Shown here in pieces: positions 1 through 5,542 of a DNA stretch of 10,376 bases; the stretch's first letter is position 1, and every line of letters starts with the position of its first letter. Source of the stretch: an uncultured Eubacteriales bacterium (GTDB lineage Bacteria; Bacillota_A; Clostridia; Oscillospirales; Oscillospiraceae); assembly GCA_949747935.1 (NCBI GenBank), contig CATKHE010000153.1:1-10376 (forward strand), in the 5' to 3' direction. Under the pieces are notes generated by a model. That model saw nothing but the letters and a program-made list of their open reading frames with translations. It was not told where the DNA came from and did no database searches. Made by a program: the position numbers and the translations under genes.

Positions 1-836
1 AACTGGCCGCCAGGCTGGCCCAAGAGGAGGGGCTCACCTACGTCCACCCCTTCAACGACCTGACTCTGGCCACCGGACAGGGTACCATCGCCTATGAGAT
101 TTTCCAGGACCTGCCCGACGTGGAGGCCATCCTGGTGCCCATCGGAGGGGGAGGCCTGGCCGCCGGGGTGTCCACCTTGGCCAAGCTTCTGAACCCCCAT
201 GTGGAGGTCATCGGGGTGGAGCCCACCGGGGCGGCCTCCATGAAGGCCAGCCTGGATGCGGGACAGGTCACAACTATCCCCGCCGCCGCCACCATTGCCG
301 ACGGCGTGGCTGTGAAGACCCCAGGGGACAAGGTCTTCCCCTATGTACAGAAAAATGTGGACCGAATTATCACCATTGACGACAGCGAGCTGGTGGAGGC
401 CTTCCTGGACGTGATGGAACGGCACAAGATGGTGGTGGAGAACGCCGGTCTGCTGCCGGTGGCCGCCCTGCGCCATCTTGACTGCAAGGGTAAAAACGTG
501 GTCTGTATTCTCTCCGGAGGCAATATGGACGTGATTACCATGTCCTCTCTGGTCCAGCACGGCCTCATTCAGCGGGGGCGCATCTTCACCTTCGCCGTCC
601 AGCTCCCCGACCGTCCCGGCTCCCTGCTGGCGGTGGCAAAAATCCTGGCCGACAACAACGGCAACGTCATCAAGCTGGAGCACAACCAGTTTGTCAACAT
701 CAACCGGCAGTCCGGAGTAGAACTGCGGGTCACCCTGGAGGCCTTTGGCCACGACCACAGGGAGCAGATCCTGTCCGCCCTCCGGTCTCAGGGCTTCCAG
801 GCCGTGGAGACGGATACCGGAGATTTCTACAATTAA
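1..836 (+). CDS. ilvA: Threonine ammonia-lyase with C-terminal ACT domain, 5' truncated by window edge
   Basis: PLP enzyme that deaminates threonine to 2-oxobutanoate, the first step towards isoleucine or a catabolic route; cytoplasmic. The reading frame is open from base 3, and 277 residues are visible. Seen: ATGQGTIAYEI (visible residues 23-33), the glycine-rich PLP-phosphate loop GGGGLAAG (48-55), SGGNMD (171-176) near the end of the catalytic domain, then a linker and one ACT domain from about 192 to 269 (starts RGRIFTFAVQLPDRPGSLL). The upstream part with the PLP lysine lies outside the window. Family knowledge: a single ACT domain fits the roughly 400-residue form, so about 120-130 residues should be missing; the large E. 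coli IlvA has a longer regulatory region. ACT domains usually bind an amino-acid effector. Biosynthetic versus catabolic (TdcB-like) use cannot be decided here, so the symbol is provisional. Confidence 0.9.
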   Translation, partial: LAARLAQEEGLTYVHPFNDLTLATGQGTIAYEIFQDLPDVEAILVPIGGGGLAAGVSTLAKLLNPHVEVIGVEPTGAASMKASLDAGQVTTIPAAATIADGVAVKTPGDKVFPYVQKNVDRIITIDDSELVEAFLDVMERHKMVVENAGLLPVAALRHLDCKGKNVVCILSGGNMDVITMSSLVQHGLIQRGRIFTFAVQLPDRPGSLLAVAKILADNNGNVIKLEHNQFVNINRQSGVELRVTLEAFGHDHREQILSALRSQGFQAVETDTGDFYN

Positions 837-851
837 ACGGTTGTCCTCTGC

Positions 852-886
852 CGCCCGCCGGGAGACCGGTATGCCCCCGGCGGGTG
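852..886 (+). terminator. GC-rich hairpin after the threonine ammonia-lyase gene, possible weak terminator
   Basis: Bases 852-862 pair with 876-886 (nine G-C pairs plus a G-T wobble and a closing C-G) around a 13-base loop, 16 bases after the stop codon. There is no T-run after it, so it is not a standard intrinsic terminator; it may be a pausing or mRNA-stabilising hairpin. Position directly after a stop codon is the main support. Confidence 0.35.
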
Positions 887-1062
887 GCTATCTGAAAGCG
901 GCGGGCCGGCCGGACCGGCAGGGACGGGCTTGGACCGTGGGTTCGTCCTGGAGCGATCCCCCCTGCGCCCGGGGCCCGGGACGTGTCACATCCCCTCTCC
1001 GCTGAGCTATCCTATGCGCCGGGGCTGTCCTCAGCGCCTGTCCACATCAAGGAGGAGCTGTC
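887..1062. other. GC-rich spacer between ilvA and rpe
   Basis: This is the rest of the 226-base gap. It is very GC-rich and full of short G/C palindromes (for example around 900-925 and 965-982), with no convincing promoter, tRNA or reading frame with a ribosome binding site. The only firm element is the AAGGAGG at 1049-1055, seven bases before the rpe start. The rpe promoter is presumably here or upstream, but I cannot point to it. Confidence 0.5.
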
Positions 1063-1713
1063 ATGATTAAAATCGCGCCTTCGATCCTGTCCGCCGACTT
1101 CGCCAACCTGGAGCGGGACATCAAAGCGGTGTCCTCCGCTGACTACCTCCACGTGGATGTGATGGATGGGGCCTTTGTGCCCAACATCACCGTCGGCGTG
1201 CCGGTAGTAAAGTCCATCCGCAAGTGCACCGATATGTTTCTGGACGTCCACCTCATGGTGGAAAAGCCGGTGCGGTACATCGAGGTCTTCGCCGGGGCGG
1301 GGGCGGATCTGTTGTCTGTCCATCTGGAGGCCGACCACCCCACCCGCATTGCCGAGGCGCTGAAGCTCATGGGGAACTGTGGCGTGAAAAAGGCCGTGGC
1401 CCTGCGGCCCATCACAAAGGCGGAGGCCGTCTTGCCCTATATTGAGGAGCTGGACATGGTGCTGGTGATGACGGTGGAGCCCGGCTTCGGCGGGCAGAAA
1501 TTTATGGAGGACCAGCTGGAGACCATCCGCAAGGTGCGCGTCATTATCGAGAAATACAACCCCGCCTGTGAGCTGGAGGTGGACGGGGGCGTCGCCCCCC
1601 AAACCGCTCCCCTGGTCATCGAGGCCGGGGCCAACGTCCTGGTGGCCGGCTCCGCCGTCTATGGGGCGGCGGATATTCCCGGGGCTATTCAGGCGCTGAG
1701 AGGCACTGTGTAG
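1063..1713 (+). CDS. rpe: Ribulose-phosphate 3-epimerase
   Basis: Interconverts D-ribulose 5-phosphate and D-xylulose 5-phosphate in the pentose phosphate pathway; cytoplasmic, TIM barrel, metal dependent. The protein has 216 residues, normal for the family. Visible signatures: APSILSADF (5-13), the HVDVMDG loop (30-36), the DVHLMVEKP strand (61-69), MTVEPGFGGQKF (136-147) and EVDGGV (172-177). H30, D32, H63 and D174 fit the four metal ligands, with D32 and D174 as the acid-base pair. The segment LRP (114-116) replaces the more usual LNP. Start: ATG at 1063, seven bases after AAGGAGG. Oddity: the TAG stop codon lies inside the left arm of the inverted repeat at 1709-1777, so the last codons were probably set by that element. 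A related hexulose-phosphate epimerase (AlsE-type) is the only serious alternative and is less likely. Confidence 0.95.
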   Translation: MIKIAPSILSADFANLERDIKAVSSADYLHVDVMDGAFVPNITVGVPVVKSIRKCTDMFLDVHLMVEKPVRYIEVFAGAGADLLSVHLEADHPTRIAEALKLMGNCGVKKAVALRPITKAEAVLPYIEELDMVLVMTVEPGFGGQKFMEDQLETIRKVRVIIEKYNPACELEVDGGVAPQTAPLVIEAGANVLVAGSAVYGAADIPGAIQALRGTV

Positions 1714-1777
1714 GGGCGGATATCATCCGCCCGCTGATCGCAGCCTGTGCCACGGGCGGATATTATCCGCCCCTACA
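1709..1777. repeat. 69-bp inverted-repeat element, copy 1 (double hairpin, TGTAGGGGCGG ends)
   Basis: The left arm (1709-1733) and right arm (1753-1777) are 25 bases each and are inverse copies with only two or three mismatches in the centre; a 19-base spacer separates them. Each arm is itself a hairpin: an 8-bp stem GGGCGGAT/ATCCGCCC closing a 3-base loop (1714-1732 and 1754-1772). The outer ends read TGTAGGGGCGG inwards from both sides. It overlaps the rpe stop codon and ends 22 bases before recR. There is no T-run, so it is not simply a terminator. The size and build fit a REP/MITE-like element; the class name is inference. Confidence 0.75.
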
Positions 1778-1799
1778 TTCAATCCCGGAGGTCCTTTCC

Positions 1800-2402
1800 A
1801 TGCAGTATTTCCCCCCCGCCCTGGAAAATCTAGTGGAGCACTTCGCCAAGCTGCCCGGGGTGGGCGTCAAATCCGCCCAGCGGCTGGCCTTCCACGTGCT
1901 GTCCCTCCCCGAGGAGGAGGCCGCCGCCTTCGCCCGGGCCATTGTGGACGCCAAGTCCCACATCCACACCTGCCCGGTCTGCCAGAACCTCACCGAGGGG
2001 GACGGTCCCTGTCCCATCTGCGCCAGTCCCAAGCGGGACGGAACCACCATCTGCGTGGTGGCTGACCCCAAGGACGTGGTGGCTATGGAGCGCAGCCGGG
2101 AGTACAACGGGGTGTATCATGTTCTCCACGGCGTAATTTCCCCCATGAACCGGGTGGGGCCCGACGACCTGCACATCCGTTCTCTGGTGGAGCGGGTGTC
2201 CGTTGGAGGGATTGAGGAGGTCATTATGGCCACCAACCCGGACACCGAGGGGGAGGCCACCGCCATGTACCTGTCCCGGCTGCTCAAGCCCTTCCAGGTG
2301 AAGGTGACCCGGCTGGCCTACGGCATCCCCGTGGGCAGCCATCTGGAGTACGCCGACGACGCCACCCTGGTCCGCGCCCTGGAGGGGCGCAGGGAGATAT
2401 GA
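1800..2402 (+). CDS. recR: Recombination mediator protein RecR
   Basis: RecR works with RecO/RecF to load RecA on gapped DNA during recombinational repair. The 200-residue length is standard. Domains in order: helix-hairpin-helix around LPGVGVKSAQRLAFH (18-32); a four-cysteine zinc finger C58-x2-C61 and C71-x2-C74; a Toprim domain about 82-176 with DPKDVVAMER (89-98) and ATNPDTEGEATA (144-155); and the C-terminal YGIPVGSHLEYAD segment (174-186). Residue 88 is Ala in VVADP, where I recall Glu in E. coli RecR (VVESP). Start: ATG at 1800, with GGAGG at 1787-1791 eight bases before. Neighbours: rpe upstream, separated by the repeat element. recR commonly follows dnaX and a YbaB/EbfC gene, which are absent here, so this copy lies away from its usual partners. 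A hairpin terminator starts just after the stop. Confidence 0.97.
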   Translation: MQYFPPALENLVEHFAKLPGVGVKSAQRLAFHVLSLPEEEAAAFARAIVDAKSHIHTCPVCQNLTEGDGPCPICASPKRDGTTICVVADPKDVVAMERSREYNGVYHVLHGVISPMNRVGPDDLHIRSLVERVSVGGIEEVIMATNPDTEGEATAMYLSRLLKPFQVKVTRLAYGIPVGSHLEYADDATLVRALEGRREI

Positions 2403-2403
2403 C

Positions 2404-2429
2404 AAATGCCCGGCGGAAGCCGGGCATTT
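2404..2429. terminator. Bidirectional intrinsic terminator between recR and the convergent minus-strand gene
   Basis: An 11-bp perfect stem (2404-2414 with 2419-2429) with a GGAA loop, flanked by A and T runs that form part of the stem. It begins directly after the recR stop codon and ends two bases from the stop codon of the minus-strand gene at 2431, so it can serve both transcripts. Confidence 0.8.
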
Positions 2430-2430
2430 C

Positions 2431-2766
2431 CTATTCATCCTCGTCCTCGTCGGAGCTGTCCTCCAGCTCGTCCACCATCACCAGCGCGGCGATACCCTGA
2501 CACATCTGCCGCAGCTTCAGCTCCTGGGACCTGGCCTCCAGCTCCTCCTCAGTGCCGGACAGGACCGGCAGGCCGGCGGGATCAGCCTGTATCCGCCGCA
2601 TGACGGCCTTCTCATACAAAAACGCCGCCTGCTCCGCCTGCTCCTCCTCTGTCCGCTCCGTCCACTGGCGCTTTATCTCAAACCGGTCGACAGGGGGTCT
2701 CCCTGGAGCGGGCCCACCTCCGGAGGGGGCCTGTTCCCCGGAGAAAACGAAGGTATCCTGACTCAT
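2431..2766 (-). CDS. Hypothetical acidic protein, 111 residues
   Basis: I do not recognise a family. The protein is hydrophilic with no signal peptide or membrane segment. It has a flexible Gly/Pro-rich N-terminus (about residues 10-26), a charged middle likely to be helical (29-90, rich in E, Q, A, R and K), a short hydrophobic patch GIAALVMVDEL (91-101), and an extremely acidic tail SSDEDEDE (104-111). The start is the ATG at 2766 (minus strand), preceded by AAGGAGG about 12 bases upstream (complement of 2778-2785), a strong but rather distant site. The stop abuts the terminator shared with recR. It lies 65 bases downstream of sfsA on the same strand with no terminator visible between, so co-transcription is likely. 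The ribosome binding site and tidy 3' end support a real gene. Confidence 0.75.
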   Translation of the reverse strand: MSQDTFVFSGEQAPSGGGPAPGRPPVDRFEIKRQWTERTEEEQAEQAAFLYEKAVMRRIQADPAGLPVLSGTEEELEARSQELKLRQMCQGIAALVMVDELEDSSDEDEDE

Positions 2767-2831
2767 CTCGGCAGCAGCCTCCTTTTTCAGTCTGATAGAT
2801 TATCGGCAGACAGGGCCCAAAACTTTACCCC

Positions 2832-3536
2832 TTACAGCCGGACAGTGAGCGGCCCCTTCACCGTCAGCCGCTCCGGCTCCACGGAACACTCCAGGGCCAG
2901 CACCTCCACCCCCATCCCCGCCGCCCGGCGCAGGGCCGCGCCAAACTCGGGATGGGTGGCGTCGTTGGGCTCCACATGGTCCATGCCCGCCATCTGGACG
3001 ATGAAGCACATCCCCGCCTCATAGCCCGCCTGACGGGCCTTGACCAGCTCCTCCAGGTGCTTCACCCCCCGGAGGGTGGGCGCGTCGGGGAAACGGGCGG
3101 CGCCGTCCTCCTCCAGGGTGACCCCCTTCACCTCCCAGAAGCCCCGGCGGGCCGGGGCGCCGCCTGAAAACTCCCAGTAATAATCAAATCTGGAACTTCC
3201 ATATGTCATCTCCGGCCGCAGGAGGTTGGGGACAAAGCCCAAACCGCCCCCCGCCGCCCACTCCCCGAAGACCCTGTTGGGGGCCTGTGAATCCATGTTG
3301 ATGAGCAGGGGACCGCCCTCCCGCTCCTTCTCCACGGCAATGAGGTCGTATTTCGTCTTTCGGGCGGGGTTGGCGCTCTCCTCCAGCCAGACCTTCACGC
3401 CGGGGAGGAGCAGCTCCCGGCACCGGCCGGTGTTCTTCACGTGGCAAACCTCTGTCCGTCCCTCGACCTCCACATGGGCGATGAACCGGTTGGGCCGGGA
3501 CAGAAACACGCCCGGCAAAATTTTTCCATAGACCAT
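2832..3536 (-). CDS. sfsA: SfsA family protein (DNA/RNA nuclease SfsA, 'sugar fermentation stimulation protein')
   Basis: A 234-residue protein of normal family length; cytoplasmic. Family hallmarks seen: FLSRPNRFIA (11-20), HVKNTGRC (32-39), LLRPEMTYGSSRFDYY (105-120), WEVKGVTL (134-141) and RFPDAPTLRGVKHLEEL (148-164). D118, E135 and K137 are placed like a PD-(D/E)xK nuclease core. Known: the E. coli gene was found through effects on maltose gene expression, and later annotation treats the family as nucleases with an N-terminal OB-like part; the physiological role is unsettled. Start: ATG at 3536, CAGGAG (complement of 3547-3552) ten bases upstream. It is divergent from the EamA exporter, with a repeat copy and candidate promoters in the shared spacer. 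The small acidic gene follows on the same strand. Confidence 0.95.
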   Translation of the reverse strand: MVYGKILPGVFLSRPNRFIAHVEVEGRTEVCHVKNTGRCRELLLPGVKVWLEESANPARKTKYDLIAVEKEREGGPLLINMDSQAPNRVFGEWAAGGGLGFVPNLLRPEMTYGSSRFDYYWEFSGGAPARRGFWEVKGVTLEEDGAARFPDAPTLRGVKHLEELVKARQAGYEAGMCFIVQMAGMDHVEPNDATHPEFGAALRRAAGMGVEVLALECSVEPERLTVKGPLTVRL

Positions 3537-3537
3537 C

Positions 3538-3566
3538 TTGTCTTTTCTCCTGTTTTTTTGTATGAT
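3538..3566 (+). promoter_or_regulatory. Candidate sigma-A promoter for the EamA exporter
   Basis: TTGTCT (3538-3543), a 17-base spacer, then TATGAT (3561-3566). The expected start, near 3573, would be inside the repeat element and give a leader of about 77 bases carrying its hairpin. Match is four of six at -35 and five of six at -10. Confidence 0.4.
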
Positions 3567-3618
3567 GTAGGGGCGGCCTTGGGCCGCCCGAATGGTTTTC
3601 CGCCACCGCTCCTACATC
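3564..3618. repeat. Inverted-repeat element, copy 2 (TGTAGGGGCGG family), about 55 bp
   Basis: The ends 3564-3576 and 3606-3618 are inverse copies with 12 of 13 bases matching (GATGTAGGGGCGG against GATGTAGGAGCGG). Inside the left half is a perfect 8-bp hairpin GGGCGGCC/GGCCGCCC with a 3-base loop (3571-3589), the same build as each arm of the copy at 1709-1777. The right half has lost or never had the second internal hairpin. It sits in the middle of the sfsA/eamA divergent spacer. Confidence 0.65.
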
Positions 3619-3647
3619 ATCATACCCCATCCGGGAAAGAGAGACAA
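3619..3647 (-). promoter_or_regulatory. Candidate sigma-A promoter for sfsA
   Basis: Read on the minus strand: TTGTCT (complement of 3642-3647), a 17-base spacer, TATGAT (complement of 3619-3624). The predicted start is near 3612, so the sfsA transcript would cross the repeat and overlap the opposite eamA leader by about 40 bases. It mirrors the plus-strand promoter at 3538-3566 exactly in hexamers and spacing. Confidence 0.4.
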
Positions 3648-3649
3648 GC

Positions 3650-4516
3650 ATGAAAAAAGCCTACCTTTCAATTATTGCCGCCGCTGTTCTGTGGGGGTGC
3701 ATCGGCCTGTTTTTAAAGCTGCTCACCGCTGCGGGCCTCACCTCCATGCAGGGGGTGGCCCTGCGCTCGGTGGTGGGCTGCCTCTTCTACGGGCTCTTTC
3801 TCCTCCTCACCGACCGGAAAGCCCTGTTTATTGCACCGAAGGACTGGTACTATTTCTTCGGCACCGGGGTGTGCTCCCTGCTGTTCTTCAACTGGTGCTA
3901 CTTCAACGCCATCACCCGCAGCTCCATGTCGGTGGCGGCGGTGCTGCTGTACACCGCCCCGGTGTTTGTCACCCTCATGTCGGCCCTGTTCTTCCGGGAG
4001 AAGATTACCCCCGTCAAGCTCACCGCCCTGGCCGTCACCTTCGCCGGCTGCGTGCTGGTCACCGGGCTGTTTCCCCTGGGAGAGCAGGCCGCCTCCGCCC
4101 CAGTGGTGCTCTTCGGACTGGGGGCCGGCTTTGGTTATGCCCTGTACTCCATCTTCAGCAAGTTCGCCCTGATGAAATACTCCTCTCAGACCATCACCTT
4201 TTACACCATCCTGTTCTGCGCCATTTTCTCTCTGCCCCTGTCGGGGCTTCATAACAATCTCTCCGCCCTGGGGGACGCACGGGCCTGGGCGGGGGCGCTG
4301 GGGGTGGGGGTGCTGTGCTGCGCCCTGCCCTACCACCTGTACACCGCCGGCCTGCGGGAGGCCGAGCCGGGCCGGGCGGCCATCCTGGCCACCATCGAGC
4401 CCTTTGTGGCCGCCGGGCTGGGCATTCTGCTCCTTCACGAGGCGGTCACCCCCTGGAAGCTGCTGGGCATGGCCGCCATCCTGGGGGCGGTGGTCCTGCT
4501 GAATACAAAACACTGA
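3650..4516 (+). CDS. EamA/DMT-superfamily transporter (RhaT/YdcZ-like permease)
   Basis: A 288-residue inner-membrane protein made of two EamA halves of about five membrane segments each (roughly 5-24, 33-53, 67-85, 92-111, 122-141, then 151-169, 180-199, 211-231, 243-262, 267-285), the standard ten-segment drug/metabolite transporter plan. Characteristic stretches are WGCIGLFLK (15-23), LLYTAPVFVTLMSALFF (99-115) at the end of helix 4, and EAEPGRAAILATIEPFVAA (237-255) in the matching place of the second half. Family members export amino acids, metabolites or drugs; the substrate cannot be told from sequence. Start: ATG at 3650 with a purine-rich but weak GGGAAAGAG upstream; the first residues MKKAY suit a membrane protein. 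The HD-domain gene begins 19 bases after the stop, so the two probably share a transcript. Confidence 0.9.
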   Translation: MKKAYLSIIAAAVLWGCIGLFLKLLTAAGLTSMQGVALRSVVGCLFYGLFLLLTDRKALFIAPKDWYYFFGTGVCSLLFFNWCYFNAITRSSMSVAAVLLYTAPVFVTLMSALFFREKITPVKLTALAVTFAGCVLVTGLFPLGEQAASAPVVLFGLGAGFGYALYSIFSKFALMKYSSQTITFYTILFCAIFSLPLSGLHNNLSALGDARAWAGALGVGVLCCALPYHLYTAGLREAEPGRAAILATIEPFVAAGLGILLLHEAVTPWKLLGMAAILGAVVLLNTKH

Positions 4517-4535
4517 TTTGGAAAGGAGAACGACC

Positions 4536-5120
4536 ATGTCCTGTAAAGAGGAATTTATCGAGATTTTCAAGACCCACATCACCCGGGAGGGGGCAGACAA
4601 GCTGCTCAGCTACTTGGAGAACCAGAGCGATTTCTTCACCGCTCCCGCCTCCGCCCGCTACCACGGGGCCTACGAGGGCGGGCTGTGCGAGCACAGCCTG
4701 AACGTCTACCACTGTCTGGTGGACTATCTCCAGCGGGAGCGGGTGCGGGAGCTGTACGGTCTGGACTACAGCGATGAGTCCATCGCCATCGTGGCCCTGT
4801 GCCACGACCTGTGCAAGGTTGGCTGCTACAAAAAGACCTTCCGCAACGTGAAGGACGACGCCACCGGCAAGTGGGAGAAGGTCCCCTCCTACACCTTTGA
4901 CGACCCCCTGCCTTACGGCCACGGGGAGAAGAGCGTGTACATCACCAACGGCTTTATCCGCCTCACCCGGGAGGAGGCCATGGCCATCCGCTGGCACATG
5001 GGCTTCTCGGGAACCGAGGACAACCGCCTGGTGGGGCAGGCTTTGCAAAAGTACCCCCTGGCCTTCGCCCTGGCCACGGCGGACATGGAGGCCTCCTACT
5101 TCCTGGAGGGGGAGGACTGA
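4536..5120 (+). CDS. Stand-alone HD-domain phosphohydrolase, 194 residues
   Basis: Member of the HD metal-dependent phosphohydrolase superfamily. The full ligand series is visible: H53 (in GGLCEHSL), H90-D91 (LCHDLCKVG), H129 (YGHGEKS), H154 (IRWHMGF) and D183 (TADMEAS). The spacing resembles the HD half of YhaM-type 3'-5' exoribonucleases, but there is no N-terminal OB fold, so the substrate (nucleotide, cyclic nucleotide or RNA end) is unknown. No membrane segment is present. The chosen start is the ATG at 4536, seven bases after AAAGGAG (4522-4528). An in-frame TTG at 4518 would add six residues but overlaps this ribosome binding site. It follows the EamA gene by 19 bases and ends 16 bases before a strong terminator, so these two genes look like a complete operon. 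Confidence 0.85.
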   Translation: MSCKEEFIEIFKTHITREGADKLLSYLENQSDFFTAPASARYHGAYEGGLCEHSLNVYHCLVDYLQRERVRELYGLDYSDESIAIVALCHDLCKVGCYKKTFRNVKDDATGKWEKVPSYTFDDPLPYGHGEKSVYITNGFIRLTREEAMAIRWHMGFSGTEDNRLVGQALQKYPLAFALATADMEASYFLEGED

Positions 5121-5136
5121 GCCGCTGCAGAGGCAA

Positions 5137-5173
5137 AAAACCGGACCGGTGAAGCAGTCACCGGTCCGGTTTT
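5137..5173. terminator. Strong bidirectional intrinsic terminator
   Basis: A 16-bp perfect stem (5137-5152 with 5158-5173) with a 5-base loop, six A on the left side and four T on the right. It ends the eamA-HD transcript on the plus strand. On the minus strand it is at least as good, because the run there becomes six T. Confidence 0.93.
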
Positions 5174-5194
5174 CTGAAAAAGGAAAAAAATTAC

Positions 5195-5223
5195 TTGATT
5201 TTTTCGACAAAACATGCTACAGT
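5195..5223 (+). promoter_or_regulatory. Candidate sigma-A promoter for the structured leader and small gene
   Basis: TTGATT (5195-5200), 17 bases, TACAGT (5218-5223), in an A/T-rich stretch that stands out from the surrounding GC-rich DNA and directly follows the terminator. Predicted start near 5230. Transcription from here would read through about 325 untranslated bases before the 52-codon gene. Confidence 0.5.
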
Positions 5224-5229
5224 ATCAGT

Positions 5230-5542
5230 GAGACAAATAAAAGGCAGGACGTGAGGCGGGACAAACACCCCACGTCCCTATGCGGGTGAAAGCACCACCC
5301 ACACAACAGCATCGCTGTACCATCTCTCATTATAATGGAATTCGCCTCCATTTACAAGCATTTTTTAAAATGAGCAAAATGAGAGTTTGTGTCTTGAGAT
5401 ATGCGGTGTGGGGCAATGAAATCCTGCGCCGCTTTGTTTGTCTCAGCGGGAAAGCCTGCGGGGGGAGCCTCCTCTTCCTGTGCACTCCCCCCTGCGGGCG
5501 GAACCGTTGAGAAAACAGAGAGACAGCCGCTGCGGCTGTCTC
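5230..5542 (+). ncRNA. Highly structured non-coding region, candidate RNA leader of unknown class
   Basis: No open frame with a ribosome binding site is seen here. Base pairing I could trace by eye: 5247-5253 with 5271-5277; ACAGC/GCTGT at about 5305-5317; 5324-5331 with 5378-5385 (8 bp perfect), enclosing 5334-5339 with 5347-5352; 5403-5412 with 5423-5432 (10 bp, wobbles included); a long arm 5432-5520; and 5520-5529 with 5533-5542 (10 bp perfect, 3-base loop). The long arm has 17 pairs with one bulged G (5432-5449 with 5504-5520), a purine internal loop (GAAA facing GGAA), then 14 pairs with one bulged T (5454-5467 with 5485-5499) and a 17-base loop. The last three hairpins follow one another almost without gaps. 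It does not match tmRNA, RNase P, SRP RNA, T-box or any riboswitch core that I can recognise. Strand is inferred from the promoter at 5195-5223 and the gene that follows. Confidence 0.45.
5329..5357 (-). promoter_or_regulatory. Candidate minus-strand sigma-A promoter inside the structured region
   Basis: On the minus strand: TTGTAA (complement of 5352-5357), 17 bases, TATAAT (complement of 5329-5334). Start expected near 5322. No minus-strand gene lies downstream before the terminator at 5137-5173, so it could make a small RNA of about 190 bases. The same ATTATAAT palindrome also gives a plus-strand TATAAT (5331-5336), but without a good -35 there. Confidence 0.4.

Noticed and set aside
1709..3618. 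The TGTAGGGGCGG repeats as a CRISPR array or as simple terminators
   Set aside because: The two copies are about 1.8 kb apart with no regular spacers, and neither has a T-run; they fit dispersed palindromic elements better.
4518..4535. TTG start for the HD-domain gene
   Set aside because: It would place the ribosome binding site inside the coding region; the ATG at 4536 has AAAGGAG at ideal spacing.
3713..4600. A 295-codon minus-strand frame opposite the EamA gene
   Set aside because: The translation is dominated by G, Q, H and E with no motif, and the plus strand carries a clear ten-segment transporter.
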